Below are positions 48,854-57,664 of a DNA stretch of 64,000 nt, piece after piece; the first letter of the stretch is position 1; every line of letters begins with the position of its first letter. This DNA is from Nocardia sienata NBRC 100364 (GTDB lineage Bacteria > Actinomycetota > Actinomycetes > Mycobacteriales > Mycobacteriaceae), in contig NZ_BDBX01000038.1 of assembly GCF_001613205.1 (NCBI RefSeq), forward strand, positions 85,298 through 149,297. The letters are read 5' to 3'. Below the pieces are notes generated by a model, which did not search any database, was not told where the DNA came from, and saw only the letters and a program-made list of their open reading frames with translations. The position numbers and the translations under genes are program-made.

Positions 48854-50452
48854 ATGACCAAGGATCGGCTGATCGCCGGACGGTATCGGCTCACGGATCC
48901 CATAGGCACCGGCGCCATGGGTGTGGTGTGGCGGGCGCTCGATATCCGGCTCCAGCGCACCGTCGCGGTCAAACAGGTGCTGCTCGGACCCAACCTGACC
49001 GAACAGCAGACCTCGGAGGCACGCAAACGCGCACTGCGCGAAGGCCGCATCGCCGCGCGCCTGCACCACCCCAACGCCATCTCGGTGTTCGACGTCGCCG
49101 AGGAGGACGGCCAGCCGTGGCTGGTCATGGAATACATGAACGCGCCGAGCCTGGCGAGCCGGCTGAACCTCGACGGCACCATGGGCCCGCGCGAGGTCGC
49201 CAAACTCGGCGCCCAGGCGGCGGCCGCACTCGCCGCCGCGCACGACGCCGGTATCGTGCACCGCGATGTGAAACCGGCGAATCTGCTGGTGGGCGACGAC
49301 GGTACGGTGAAGATCACCGATTTCGGTATCTCCCGCGCCACCGGCGATGTGACGGTGACGGCCACGGGATTCCTGGCCGGCACCCCCGCGTATCTGGCCC
49401 CCGAGGTCGCCCGCGGTGAGCAGCCGATACCCGCCTCCGATGTGTTCGCTCTGGGATCCACGCTCTATCACGCGCATACCGGCCGGCCGCCGTTCGGCGA
49501 CGGTGACAATCCGCTGGCGGTGCTGCACGCGGTGGCCGGTGGTCAGGTCGAACCACCCGCCGGGGCAGGCGCCCTGGGCCCGGTGCTGATGCGACTGCTG
49601 GCGACCGAGGTCGCCACCCGGCCCACCATGCACGAGGCACAGGTCATGCTCGAGGAGGTGGCCGCCGGACGGGCGCCGGAACCGGTCGATGCGGTGTCGG
49701 CCGCCACCACCAAGATCCTGCCCGCCGATACGGCCGCGACCAGTCCGCTGCCGCCGGATACGCCGGCCGGCGTGCCGGTTCCGCCGCCGGGCGACACCCC
49801 GGCGTTCCGCGGTGCCCGGCCGCCCGCCGTGGCGGCCGTTCCCGCTGCCGTCCCGGCCGGCCCCCCCGCGCCGGCACCGCAACGCGCACCGGCCGGTGGG
49901 GGCTCCGGGAGCCGCACCCGGGCGGCGCTGCTGGCAGGTACAACCGCATTGGTCCTGGTGGTCGTCGCGGGATTGGTCCTGGCGAATTTCACCGGCGGCG
50001 ACGACGCCGATGATCCGGCCGCGCGCGCTCCGGGCACCTCACAGGCGCTCGCCCCGGAGACCACCGACTCCGATACCCCGACCACCGCCAGCCCGTCGGC
50101 GACCACCACGGCGCCGCCGACCACCACGGCCGAAACCGGCCCACCCTCGGCGGCCCGCGTCGAACAGTTCGTCCGCGGGTACTACGGCCTGCTGCCCGGC
50201 AATCCGTCCGCCGCCTGGTCCCAGCTCTCACCCGCGTACCAGGCCACCACCGGCGGCTACGCCGAGTACACCCGTTTCTGGTCGACCATCTCCGCTGTCA
50301 GCATCGGCGCGGTGAGGCCGTCGGGCACCGGCTCGGCCGTGGCGACCATCACCTACACCATGAGCAACGGTTCGGTGCAGTCGGAGAACCGGTCCTTCCA
50401 GGTGGTGCCGGAGGGCGGTCAGCTGGTGATCACCGCGTCCCAGCTGCAGTGA
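48854..50452 (+). CDS. Transmembrane Ser/Thr protein kinase (Pkn type)
   Basis: 532 residues. Kinase domain about 8-265: G-T-G-A-M-G-V-V-W, Lys40, H-R-D-V-K-P-A-N with Asp138, D-F-G (156-158) and A-P-E-V. A Pro/Ala/Thr-rich linker (about 270-355), one transmembrane helix (about 355-380), and an extracellular C-terminal domain of about 100 residues (E-Q-F-V-R-G-Y-Y-G-L-L-P ... Y-T-R-F-W) with an NTF2-like look. No PASTA repeats, so probably not PknB. Cytosolic substrates unknown. Sits between metH and a HAD gene, alone in its operon. Confidence 0.92.
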   Translation: MTKDRLIAGRYRLTDPIGTGAMGVVWRALDIRLQRTVAVKQVLLGPNLTEQQTSEARKRALREGRIAARLHHPNAISVFDVAEEDGQPWLVMEYMNAPSLASRLNLDGTMGPREVAKLGAQAAAALAAAHDAGIVHRDVKPANLLVGDDGTVKITDFGISRATGDVTVTATGFLAGTPAYLAPEVARGEQPIPASDVFALGSTLYHAHTGRPPFGDGDNPLAVLHAVAGGQVEPPAGAGALGPVLMRLLATEVATRPTMHEAQVMLEEVAAGRAPEPVDAVSAATTKILPADTAATSPLPPDTPAGVPVPPPGDTPAFRGARPPAVAAVPAAVPAGPPAPAPQRAPAGGGSGSRTRAALLAGTTALVLVVVAGLVLANFTGGDDADDPAARAPGTSQALAPETTDSDTPTTASPSATTTAPPTTTAETGPPSAARVEQFVRGYYGLLPGNPSAAWSQLSPAYQATTGGYAEYTRFWSTISAVSIGAVRPSGTGSAVATITYTMSNGSVQSENRSFQVVPEGGQLVITASQLQ

Positions 50453-50563
50453 GCGCCGGCCGATACCTTGCCGCCGGCCGTGGCGCCGAGACGACCGGTC
50501 GAAGGTTCGGGTTCGTGAGCCGGGACCGGGCGATGTGATGCACAGCGACGAAAGGCCGTACAT

Positions 50564-51262
50564 ATGAACCGGGTTGCCGGCGTGCTGTGGGATATGGACG
50601 GCACGCTCCTCGATTCGGAGAAACTCTGGGATATCGGTGTGCGGGAGCTGGCCCGGGAACTGGGCCGGGAGATGACCCAGGAGATCCGGCACGCCCTCAT
50701 CGGGGCGTCCGGGGCCAACGCGCTGCGAATCATCTTCACCGAATTCGATCTGATTCCCGAGCCCGATGCCGTGGCGGCGGCCGGACATTTCCTGGAACAG
50801 CGCGTCACGGAACTGATGAGCGGTCCGATCCCGTGGCGGCCGGGTGCGGTGGAGGCGCTGGAGATGGTGCGTGCCGCGGGTCTGCCCACGGCGCTGGTCA
50901 CCAACACCAAACGGTCGCTGACCGAGCTGGCGCTCGAGACCCTGGGCCGCGATCGCTTCGACGTCTCGGTCTGCGGCGACGAGGTCCCGCACGGTAAACC
51001 GGATCCCGCCGTGTACCTGCGGGCGGCGGAGCTGCTCGGTCTCGAGCCCGGCGCTTGTGTGGCCGTGGAGGATTCCGTCACCGGAGTGGCCGCCGCGACG
51101 GCCGCGGGGTGCGCGGTGCTGGTGGTGCCCTGCGAGATCCCCGTCCCGGTGCACCCGTCGCGGGTGCACCGGGACAGCCTGATCGGGCTGTCGCACACCG
51201 ATCTGGACGATGTGCTGCGGACCTGCCGCGCGGTTGCCGTCAGTGACCCCGCGGCATCCTGA
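50564..51262 (+). CDS. HAD-superfamily hydrolase (beta-phosphoglucomutase-like)
   Basis: 232 residues. HAD motif I W-D-M-D-G-T-L-L-D-S near residue 9, motif II V-T-N-T-K near 110, motif III H-G-K-P-D-P near 145, and motif IV V-E-D-S-V-T-G near 168. The helical cap is between I and II. A phosphatase or phosphoglucomutase on small phosphate esters; substrate unknown. An ATG start with GAAAGG upstream. Confidence 0.9.
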   Translation: MNRVAGVLWDMDGTLLDSEKLWDIGVRELARELGREMTQEIRHALIGASGANALRIIFTEFDLIPEPDAVAAAGHFLEQRVTELMSGPIPWRPGAVEALEMVRAAGLPTALVTNTKRSLTELALETLGRDRFDVSVCGDEVPHGKPDPAVYLRAAELLGLEPGACVAVEDSVTGVAAATAAGCAVLVVPCEIPVPVHPSRVHRDSLIGLSHTDLDDVLRTCRAVAVSDPAAS

Positions 51263-51665
51263 GCCCCGCCGGCTTTCGGTCGTCGACGACCGAGCCGTGG
51301 CGCCGACACCGCCGCGGGTGACCGGACCGGGCGTTCGGGACTCCCGCGCGGGTAACGCAGAAGATCGGTCGACCGGTCCCTGATCCGAGCAGAGCCGGGG
51401 CGGTTGGACCGGCCCTTCCCGCCGGAGCGCGGCATCGCCATCCGCACCGTGATCCATGCGGGCCGCCGTCTCTGTCCGTGCGCCCGAACATCCGATGATG
51501 GGCTGCTTTTTGCTGCCGTCTCCGTCGTCATCGCTGTGATCAGGGACGACCAGCGGTCGTGAACGATGGTGCGCAACAATAAGACCGAACGGTCCGTGAC
51601 CGGACTCACCCGCTATCTCCGGCAAACACCGGGCGTGTCGCAGACAGTCCGACAACAATATCGCT
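51263..51665. other. Non-coding region upstream of the oxygenase cassette
   Basis: 403 bases. Contains GACCG-AA-CGGTC (51583-51594), a short inverted repeat next to CAATAA, which could be promoter/operator for the cassette. No gene seen. Confidence 0.4.
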
Positions 51666-52526
51666 ATGGCCGCCACGGTGACCTTGGACGCAATCGTCGA
51701 CACATCCCGCTACCCGCTCGCGGAGCCCGGCGCCCCCGGCTGGCGTGCCGCGGTGGCGGCGGCCCGGGCCGACCTCGCCGAGGACGGCTGCACCGTCCTG
51801 CGCGAGTTCATCAGGCCCGAACTGCATGCCCTGCTCGCCGAGCAGGGGGAGCGGATGGCGCCGCACGCCTACTACCGCACCGAGCAGGTCAACGCCTACA
51901 ACATCCCGCTCGACAGCGAATTACCCGAGGACCATCCCGGCCGGATCGTGTTCGAACGCGGTAACGCCTTCGTGCCGCGCGACCGCATTCCCGCCGACGC
52001 GCTCATCCACCGCCTCTACACCGACGAGCTGTTCCAGCACTTCCTCGCCGATTGCTTCGGCCGGGACCGGCTACACGAATTCGCCGACCCCCTGGCGGGT
52101 CTGGTTCTCAATGTGGTCTCCCCGGGCCAATCGCATCCGTGGCATTTCGATACCAACGAGTTCACCGTCAGCATGCTGACCGCCACCCCCGACGCGGGTG
52201 GCGTCTTCGAATACTGCCCCGCGATCCGTTCCCCACAGGCCGAGAACCTGGCGGATGTGCACGCGGTCCTGACCGGATCGGGTGAGCGCCTCATCCGGCG
52301 TCTGGTACTGCGCCCCGGGGATCTGCAACTCTTCCAGGGCCGCTTCTCGCTGCACCGGGTCTCCCCGGTGGAGGGTGCGGCCGCGCGGCATACGGCGATC
52401 TTCGCCTACAGCGACCGTCCCGGTGTCATCGGCACCGTGGAGCGCACCCGTCAATTGTTCGGACGGGTGCTCCCCGATCATCTCGCCGCGGCCGATGCCG
52501 TCCGAGGTGACCGGCTGCTCGATTGA
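51666..52526 (+). CDS. ArpA-type 2-oxoglutarate/Fe(II)-dependent oxygenase
   Basis: 286 residues. The iron-binding triad is readable: H-P-W-H-F-D with His160 and Asp162, then L-H-R-V-S-P with His230, and Arg241 for 2-oxoglutarate (A-A-A-R-H-T-A-I). The Asp in H-x-D indicates a hydroxylase-type rather than halogenase-type centre (those have Gly or Ala). Family members act on free or carrier-bound amino acids or similar small molecules. First gene of a three-gene cassette; its stop overlaps a TTG at the start of the next open frame, and translation is likely coupled. Confidence 0.8.
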   Translation: MAATVTLDAIVDTSRYPLAEPGAPGWRAAVAAARADLAEDGCTVLREFIRPELHALLAEQGERMAPHAYYRTEQVNAYNIPLDSELPEDHPGRIVFERGNAFVPRDRIPADALIHRLYTDELFQHFLADCFGRDRLHEFADPLAGLVLNVVSPGQSHPWHFDTNEFTVSMLTATPDAGGVFEYCPAIRSPQAENLADVHAVLTGSGERLIRRLVLRPGDLQLFQGRFSLHRVSPVEGAAARHTAIFAYSDRPGVIGTVERTRQLFGRVLPDHLAAADAVRGDRLLD

Positions 52527-52570
52527 CCGAACGCGATCGAGTGGATACCGCCCGAGGAGAGGAACACACC

Positions 52571-53392
52571 GTGCCAGTTCCGTTGCACACCACCGGGAAA
52601 GCATCCTTCGACGACATCTACTCGAGGCCCGATCCGCGTGACTACTACGCGCGGATGTCGGAGTTGGACTATCGCATCCCGGAACTGGCGAAACCGCATC
52701 TGCGGCGGCAGATCGCCGAATGCGGCGCGGCGAAGGGGGTCGCACCCAGCGTGCTGGACATCGGCTGTTCCTACGGTGTGAACGCGGCCCTGCTGCGCTG
52801 GGACACCACCCTCGCCGAGTTGGCCGGATGGTATGCGGACCCCGGGGCGGGTACGGAGGAGTTGATCGCTCGCGACCGCGCCCGGCCGGCCGGCGCCGGC
52901 GCGCTGCCCGGGGTGCGGTTCCTCGGTATGGACGCCTCCGCGCCCGCACTGGACTATGCCCGCGCGGCGGGCCTGCTCGACGACGTGGTGCACGCCGACC
53001 TCGAGGCCACCGATCCCGACGACGACCAACGTGCGGTCCTCGCCTCGGCGGACCTGGTCGTCTCGACCGGCTGTATCGGATACGTCACCGAGAAGACGAT
53101 CGTGCGGATCGCCACCGCCCATCCCGACCGGCGTCCCTGGATGGCCCACTTCGTGCTGCGTATGTACGGTTTCGAACCCATCGAGGCGGAACTGTCGGCC
53201 CTGGGCTATCGCACCGAGCGGATGCCCGGCGAGTTCGCCCAGCGCCGGTTCGCCTCGGCGGCCGAGCGGGAGCAGGTGCTGAGTACGCTGGCCGGTAACG
53301 GCATCGATACCACCGGCCTGGAGAACGAGGGTTGGCTGTATGCCAATCTCTATGTCTCCCGGCCACTTCCGGCGCCCATATCCATCGCTTGA
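52571..53392 (+). CDS. Class I SAM-dependent methyltransferase
   Basis: 273 residues from the GTG at 52571 (GAGAGG eight bases upstream; a TTG at 52523 is in frame). Motif I P-S-V-L-D-I-G-C-S-Y-G-V-N-A near residue 60 binds SAM, and D-L-V-V-S-T-G-C-I-G-Y near 168 is in the usual place for motif IV. An N-terminal cap (D-Y-Y-A-R-M-S-E-L-D-Y-R-I-P) probably covers the substrate. The acceptor is unknown; within the cassette an amine or carboxylate of the same small molecule is plausible. Confidence 0.75.
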   Translation: MPVPLHTTGKASFDDIYSRPDPRDYYARMSELDYRIPELAKPHLRRQIAECGAAKGVAPSVLDIGCSYGVNAALLRWDTTLAELAGWYADPGAGTEELIARDRARPAGAGALPGVRFLGMDASAPALDYARAAGLLDDVVHADLEATDPDDDQRAVLASADLVVSTGCIGYVTEKTIVRIATAHPDRRPWMAHFVLRMYGFEPIEAELSALGYRTERMPGEFAQRRFASAAEREQVLSTLAGNGIDTTGLENEGWLYANLYVSRPLPAPISIA

Positions 53393-53437
53393 CGCCGGGC
53401 GCAAACCCGACGACCGACGACCGAACCGGAGAACGAC

Positions 53438-55252
53438 TTGACCGAACCCACCTTCGCCGCCGAGGACCAGCTCCCGAGGGTCCCGTTGCCGACCCTCGAG
53501 GACAGCTGCGCGCGTTTCGTCCAGTGGTGCGCACCGCTGCTGACCGCCGAGCAGTTGGCCGCCACCGAGGCGGCCGTGGCCGATCTGCTGCGACCCGGCG
53601 GCCCCGGCCGGGTGCTGCACGACGCGCTGCGCGAATACGACCAGACCCCGGGCGTGGGCAGCTGGCTCGATCAGTTCTGGCCGTCGCGCTACCTGGGCCG
53701 GCGGGACCGGATCGCGTTGAACGCCAATTTCTTCTTCCTGTTCCGCGACGATACGGCGCTGGCGAGCTCCACCGCGGCGGACCAGGCCGAGCGCGCCGCC
53801 GCGCTGGTCGCCGCCGCGGTCGACTACAAGCTGGCGCTGGACCGGGAGGAGATCCCGCCGGTCACCCAGCGGGGGCAGCGCTTGTCCATGTGGCAGAACA
53901 AGTACCTGTTCTCCGAGACCCGGATTCCCGGTCTCGAACAGGACACCGTGCGGGTGCCCTACAGCGAGGCCGAACCCGGCCCGTCCACCGCGCGGCATAT
54001 CCTCGTGCTGCACCGCGGAGCCATGTTCCGGCTGGACGTTCTCGGGCCGGAAGGCGACCCGTACGCCTTCGAGGATGTGACCGCGGGACTGCGCGCGATC
54101 CTCAAATCCGCCACCGAGCCGGCCCCGGCCGGGACCTCGGTCGGACAGCTGACCACCGCGGCGCGCGCCGACTGGGCCCGAGCCCGGGCCCGGCTGCTGA
54201 CCGATCCGCACAATGCCGAAGCGCTCGACACCGTAGAGACGGCGCTGTTCGCCGTCTGCCTCGAGGATTTCGCCCCCCGCGACGACCTGCACGCCGCCGA
54301 CACCCTGCTGCACGGTGACAGCGCCAACCGGTGGTTCGACAAATCGGTCTCGTTCATCGTCTTCGCCGACGGCCGGGCGGGGATCAATGTCGAACACTGC
54401 GGTCTGGACGGCACCACCATCCTCTCCTTTGTCGACACCCTGCTGGAGACTCCCGTCGCCGAACACCTCCAGCGGTCCGGGGCGCGCGGGCAGGGGCTGC
54501 CGCCGGCCGAGCAGATCGAGTTCCGGCTCGATGCGGAACAGCAGGCCGAAGTGGTCGCGGCCGGGGTGGCGTTCGCACAGTACGCCGCGGACAACGCCAC
54601 CACGGTGGTCTCGTTCTCCGATTTCGGCACCGCCCGGGCCAAGCAACTCGGTATCTCCCCGGACGCGTTCGCGCAGCTGAGCTATCAGCTCGCGCACCGG
54701 CGCAGCAAAGGTCTCACCGGCGCCACCTACGAATCCATCGCCACCCGCCAGTACCGCAACGGCCGTACCGAGGCGATGCGTGTGGTGACCCCGGAGATGG
54801 TGACCTTCGCCGACACCATGACGGACCCGGCGGCCGATTCCGCCGCGAAGCTGGCCGCCGCCCGCGCCGCCGCCGGCGCGCATGTCGAACGGGCGAAACA
54901 GTGCCAGTCGGGTGCGGCGCCGGAGCAGCATCTGTGGGAACTCGAATGGATCCAGCGGCGCCGCGGCGCCGAACTCGGCGTCACCGAGCCCATCCCGCTG
55001 TACTCCAGCCCCGGCTGGACCGTCCTGCGCGACGACTACCTGAGCACCAGCTCCGCGCCGTCGGTGAACATCAGCTACTTCGGTTTCGGTTCCACCAGCC
55101 CGAAATGCATCGGAATCGCCTACGTGCTGCTGCCCGACCGGTGGAATCTGTACCTGGCCACCCCGGCGGCCGTCGCCGACGAGATGCACGCGTTCGCCGG
55201 GCATCTGCGTACCGCCGTCGCCGAGTTGGAGGCCCTGCTCGCCGGAGCGTGA
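53438..55252 (+). CDS. Choline/carnitine O-acyltransferase family protein
   Basis: 604 residues, the two-domain acyltransferase fold. N-R-W-F-D-K-S (297-303), catalytic His320 in N-V-E-H-C-G-L-D-G-T, and the C-terminal S-T-S-S-A-P with F-G-F-G-S-T-S-P (about 530-550) match carnitine acyltransferases. TTG start with GGAGA upstream. Members transfer acyl groups between CoA and a hydroxyl on a trimethylammonium acceptor (carnitine, choline). They are unusual in bacteria; here the enzyme is the last gene of the cassette, before a strong terminator. Confidence 0.85.
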   Translation: MTEPTFAAEDQLPRVPLPTLEDSCARFVQWCAPLLTAEQLAATEAAVADLLRPGGPGRVLHDALREYDQTPGVGSWLDQFWPSRYLGRRDRIALNANFFFLFRDDTALASSTAADQAERAAALVAAAVDYKLALDREEIPPVTQRGQRLSMWQNKYLFSETRIPGLEQDTVRVPYSEAEPGPSTARHILVLHRGAMFRLDVLGPEGDPYAFEDVTAGLRAILKSATEPAPAGTSVGQLTTAARADWARARARLLTDPHNAEALDTVETALFAVCLEDFAPRDDLHAADTLLHGDSANRWFDKSVSFIVFADGRAGINVEHCGLDGTTILSFVDTLLETPVAEHLQRSGARGQGLPPAEQIEFRLDAEQQAEVVAAGVAFAQYAADNATTVVSFSDFGTARAKQLGISPDAFAQLSYQLAHRRSKGLTGATYESIATRQYRNGRTEAMRVVTPEMVTFADTMTDPAADSAAKLAAARAAAGAHVERAKQCQSGAAPEQHLWELEWIQRRRGAELGVTEPIPLYSSPGWTVLRDDYLSTSSAPSVNISYFGFGSTSPKCIGIAYVLLPDRWNLYLATPAAVADEMHAFAGHLRTAVAELEALLAGA

Positions 55253-55258
55253 GTGGTA

Positions 55259-55296
55259 CCCGAGTGGGTGCCACGACACAGTGGCGCCCACTCGGG
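55259..55296 (+). terminator. Terminator of the oxygenase-methyltransferase-acyltransferase cassette
   Basis: CCCGAGTGGG (55259-55268) / CCCACTCGGG (55287-55296) with an inner GCCAC/GTGGC pair; six-base terminal loop. Confidence 0.75.
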
Positions 55297-55334
55297 CGGA
55301 GTCGCGCGGCGGTGGTCTGAAACAATGACCTGCC

Positions 55335-55598
55335 GTGAAGACTTTCGAGGCCCTGTTCGCCGAGCTCCAGGATCGCGCAGCCACCCGCCCCGCCGGGTCG
55401 GGTACCGTCGCCGCGCTGGACGCGGGCGTCCATACCCAGGGCAAGAAGGTGCTGGAGGAGGCCGGTGAGGTGTGGCTGGCCGCCGAACACGAGGGCGACG
55501 AGGCGCTCGCCGAGGAGATCTCCCAGCTCCTGTACTGGGTGCAGGTTCTGATGGTGGGCCGCGGGCTGCGGCTGGAGGACGTCTACCGACATCTGTAG
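55335..55598 (+). CDS. hisE: Phosphoribosyl-ATP diphosphatase (HisE)
   Basis: 87 residues. F-E-A-L-F-A-E-L, K-K-V-L-E-E-A-G-E-V-W-L-A-A and E-E-I-S-Q-L-L-Y-W-V-Q-V-L-M are the MazG-like acidic helices that bind Mg. Second step of histidine synthesis. A GTG start at 55335; directly followed by hisG with a 34-base gap, the arrangement of mycobacteria. Confidence 0.92.
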   Translation: MKTFEALFAELQDRAATRPAGSGTVAALDAGVHTQGKKVLEEAGEVWLAAEHEGDEALAEEISQLLYWVQVLMVGRGLRLEDVYRHL

Positions 55599-55632
55599 AC
55601 GCCCGACCGTCCCCCCGACCGAAAGGACCATC

Positions 55633-56484
55633 ATGCTGCGCGTCGCAGTACCCAACAAGGGCGCACTCTCCGAATCCGCGGTGGCCATCCTCACCGAGGC
55701 CGGCTACCGCAAACGCACCGATTCCCGCGATCTCACCGTGCTCGACCCGGCCAACCAGGTGGAATTCTTCTTCCTGCGGCCCAAGGACATCGCCATCTAC
55801 GTCGGCTCCGGCGAACTCGACCTGGGGATCACCGGCCGCGATCTGTCGCTGGATTCGGGCGCGCCCGTGCACGAACGACTCTCGCTCGGATTCGGCGGCT
55901 CGACCTTCCGCTACGCCGCCCCGCAGGGCCAGGATTGGAAGGTCGAAGATCTGCAGGACAAGCGGATCGCCACCTCCTATCCCAACCTGGTGCTCGCCGA
56001 TCTGGCGCGCCGCGGAATCGAAGCCGAGGTGATCCGGCTCGACGGGGCCGTCGAGATCTCCATCCAGCTCGGGGTGGCCGACGCGATCGCCGATGTGGTC
56101 GGCTCCGGCCGGACCCTGCGCCAGCACAATCTGGTCGCCTTCGGCGAATCGCTGTGCGATTCCGAAGCCGTGCTGATCGAACGAGCCGGCTCCGACCAGC
56201 GCGACCGGGCGCGTAACCAGCTGATCGCCAGGGTCAAGGGCGTGGTGTTCGCTCAGCAGTATCTGATGCTCGATTACGACTGCCCGAAGAACCTGCTGGA
56301 ACGCGCCGCCGAGCTCACCCCGGGCCTGGAATCCCCGACGGTGGCCCCGCTGGCCGATCCCGGCTGGGTGGCGGTGCGGGCGCTGGTGCCGCGGAAGAAG
56401 GGCAACGAGCTGATGGATCAGCTGGCGGAACTGGGCGCCCGGGCCATCCTCGCCACCGATATCCGCTCCTGCCGCGCTTTCTGA
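55633..56484 (+). CDS. hisG: ATP phosphoribosyltransferase (HisG), long form
   Basis: 283 residues, the homohexameric long form with a C-terminal regulatory domain (histidine feedback). L-R-V-A-V-P-N-K-G-A-L at the start, E-L-D-L-G-I-T-G-R-D near 60, and D-A-I-A-D-V-V-G-S-G-R-T-L-R near 152 bind PRPP. Regulatory end V-R-A-L-V-P-R-K-K-G-N-E-L-M-D. First committed step of histidine synthesis. GAAAGGA precedes the ATG. Confidence 0.95.
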   Translation: MLRVAVPNKGALSESAVAILTEAGYRKRTDSRDLTVLDPANQVEFFFLRPKDIAIYVGSGELDLGITGRDLSLDSGAPVHERLSLGFGGSTFRYAAPQGQDWKVEDLQDKRIATSYPNLVLADLARRGIEAEVIRLDGAVEISIQLGVADAIADVVGSGRTLRQHNLVAFGESLCDSEAVLIERAGSDQRDRARNQLIARVKGVVFAQQYLMLDYDCPKNLLERAAELTPGLESPTVAPLADPGWVAVRALVPRKKGNELMDQLAELGARAILATDIRSCRAF

Positions 56485-56514
56485 ATCAGCCGGTGTAGGG
56501 CGCTCTGTTCCCGG

Positions 56515-56546
56515 CTCGGCGCCGAGATCCACCTCTCGGCGCCGAG
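56515..56546. terminator. Bidirectional terminator between hisG and recB-like gene
   Basis: Two copies of CTCGGCGCCGAG (56515-56526 and 56535-56546), each self-complementary and able to pair with the other across an eight-base loop. Confidence 0.7.
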
Positions 56547-56683
56547 AGCTCTAAGACCCGTGGGCGGGCCTGTTCACGCCGCCGTGCGCAGGGTGCACAT
56601 CCGCCTGGTGCCGAGGTCTTCTTCGAAGGCCGGAATCGGTGGTCGGGCCCCGATTCGCCGGGGGCGGGGTAATGGATACCGTC

Positions 56684-57580
56684 TCATTCCGATACCGATT
56701 CGGCGAAGGATTCGGCCGGGGGTTCGTCGTCCGCGGGCCACCCGGGATACGGCGGGGGCGTTCCATCGAATGCCGGGCACAGGCTTTTATAGGCGCAGTA
56801 ATCACACAGCCAACTCGGATTCGGTGGAAAATCTCCGGTCCGGCCGGCTGCGCGTACCGCGTCCCACAGGGCGGTGAGGGTGCGTTCGAAGCGGAGTAGT
56901 TCGTCCTCGTCGGGGGTGTAGGTGAGCAGTTCGGCATCGGCCAGGTAGATCAACCGCAGCTGGGTGGGAACCACACCGCGGGTGCGCAGCAGCATGAGTG
57001 CGTAGAACTTCAGCTGGAACAGTGCGCGCGTCTCCTGCGTGGGGCCCGGGGCCCGGCCGGTCTTGTAGTCCACCACTCGCAGTTCTCCGGAGGGCGCCAC
57101 ATCGATCCGGTCCACGAAACCGCGCAGCGGGGCCCCGTCGGGCAGCTGGACCTCGAGCCGGGTCTCACAGGATTCGGGATCGAAGCGGCGGGGATCCTCG
57201 AGCCGGTAGTACGTGCGCACCAGGGCGCGGACCTCTTCGAGGAAGGGCGCGACGTCGAGCCCGGCGGCGAGGAGCTCTGCCGCTTCGGGGCGTTGCGCCA
57301 GCACCCGGGTCCAGGCCGGCTCGGCCAGCGCGGTCGCGCGGTCGGGATCGCGCTCGGCGGCCGGCAGGGTATAGAGATCTTCGAGGACCGCGTGCACGAC
57401 GGTGCCGCGCACCGCCTGGCGGCTCGGCGGCTCGGGAATACGGTCGATGGTGCGGAGCCGGTACTTCAGCGGGCACTGTTTGAAATCGGCTGCGCGCGAA
57501 GGGGACAACGCCGGTCGGGCGGAGGCGGGTACCGGTTCGAGGCCGGGACCGGCCGGGGGCGTGCTCGGTGGCGCTGACAT
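56684..57580 (-). CDS. RecB-family exonuclease with likely iron-sulfur Cys cluster (Rv2119-like)
   Basis: 298 residues. A PD-(D/E)XK nuclease: L-S-P-S-R-A-A-D-F-K-Q-C-P-L-K-Y-R, V-R-G-T-V-V-H-A, the core G-F-V-D-R-I-D-V ... L-R-V-V-D-Y-K-T-G (metal Asp and Lys). Four Cys (C-P-L-K-Y near residue 35 and C-D-Y-C-A-Y-K-S-L-C near 266) suggest a 4Fe-4S cluster as in AddB/Cas4. Function in repair is likely but unproven. Divergent from trmI. Confidence 0.88.
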   Translation of the reverse strand: MSAPPSTPPAGPGLEPVPASARPALSPSRAADFKQCPLKYRLRTIDRIPEPPSRQAVRGTVVHAVLEDLYTLPAAERDPDRATALAEPAWTRVLAQRPEAAELLAAGLDVAPFLEEVRALVRTYYRLEDPRRFDPESCETRLEVQLPDGAPLRGFVDRIDVAPSGELRVVDYKTGRAPGPTQETRALFQLKFYALMLLRTRGVVPTQLRLIYLADAELLTYTPDEDELLRFERTLTALWDAVRAAGRTGDFPPNPSWLCDYCAYKSLCPAFDGTPPPYPGWPADDEPPAESFAESVSE

Positions 57581-57664
57581 ACCTGGCAGGCTATCCGGCG
57601 GCACCGACACGGTGCCGCGCCCGGCGATCGCTCCGGGCGCAGTCCTCATCGTGAACGGAGATCC

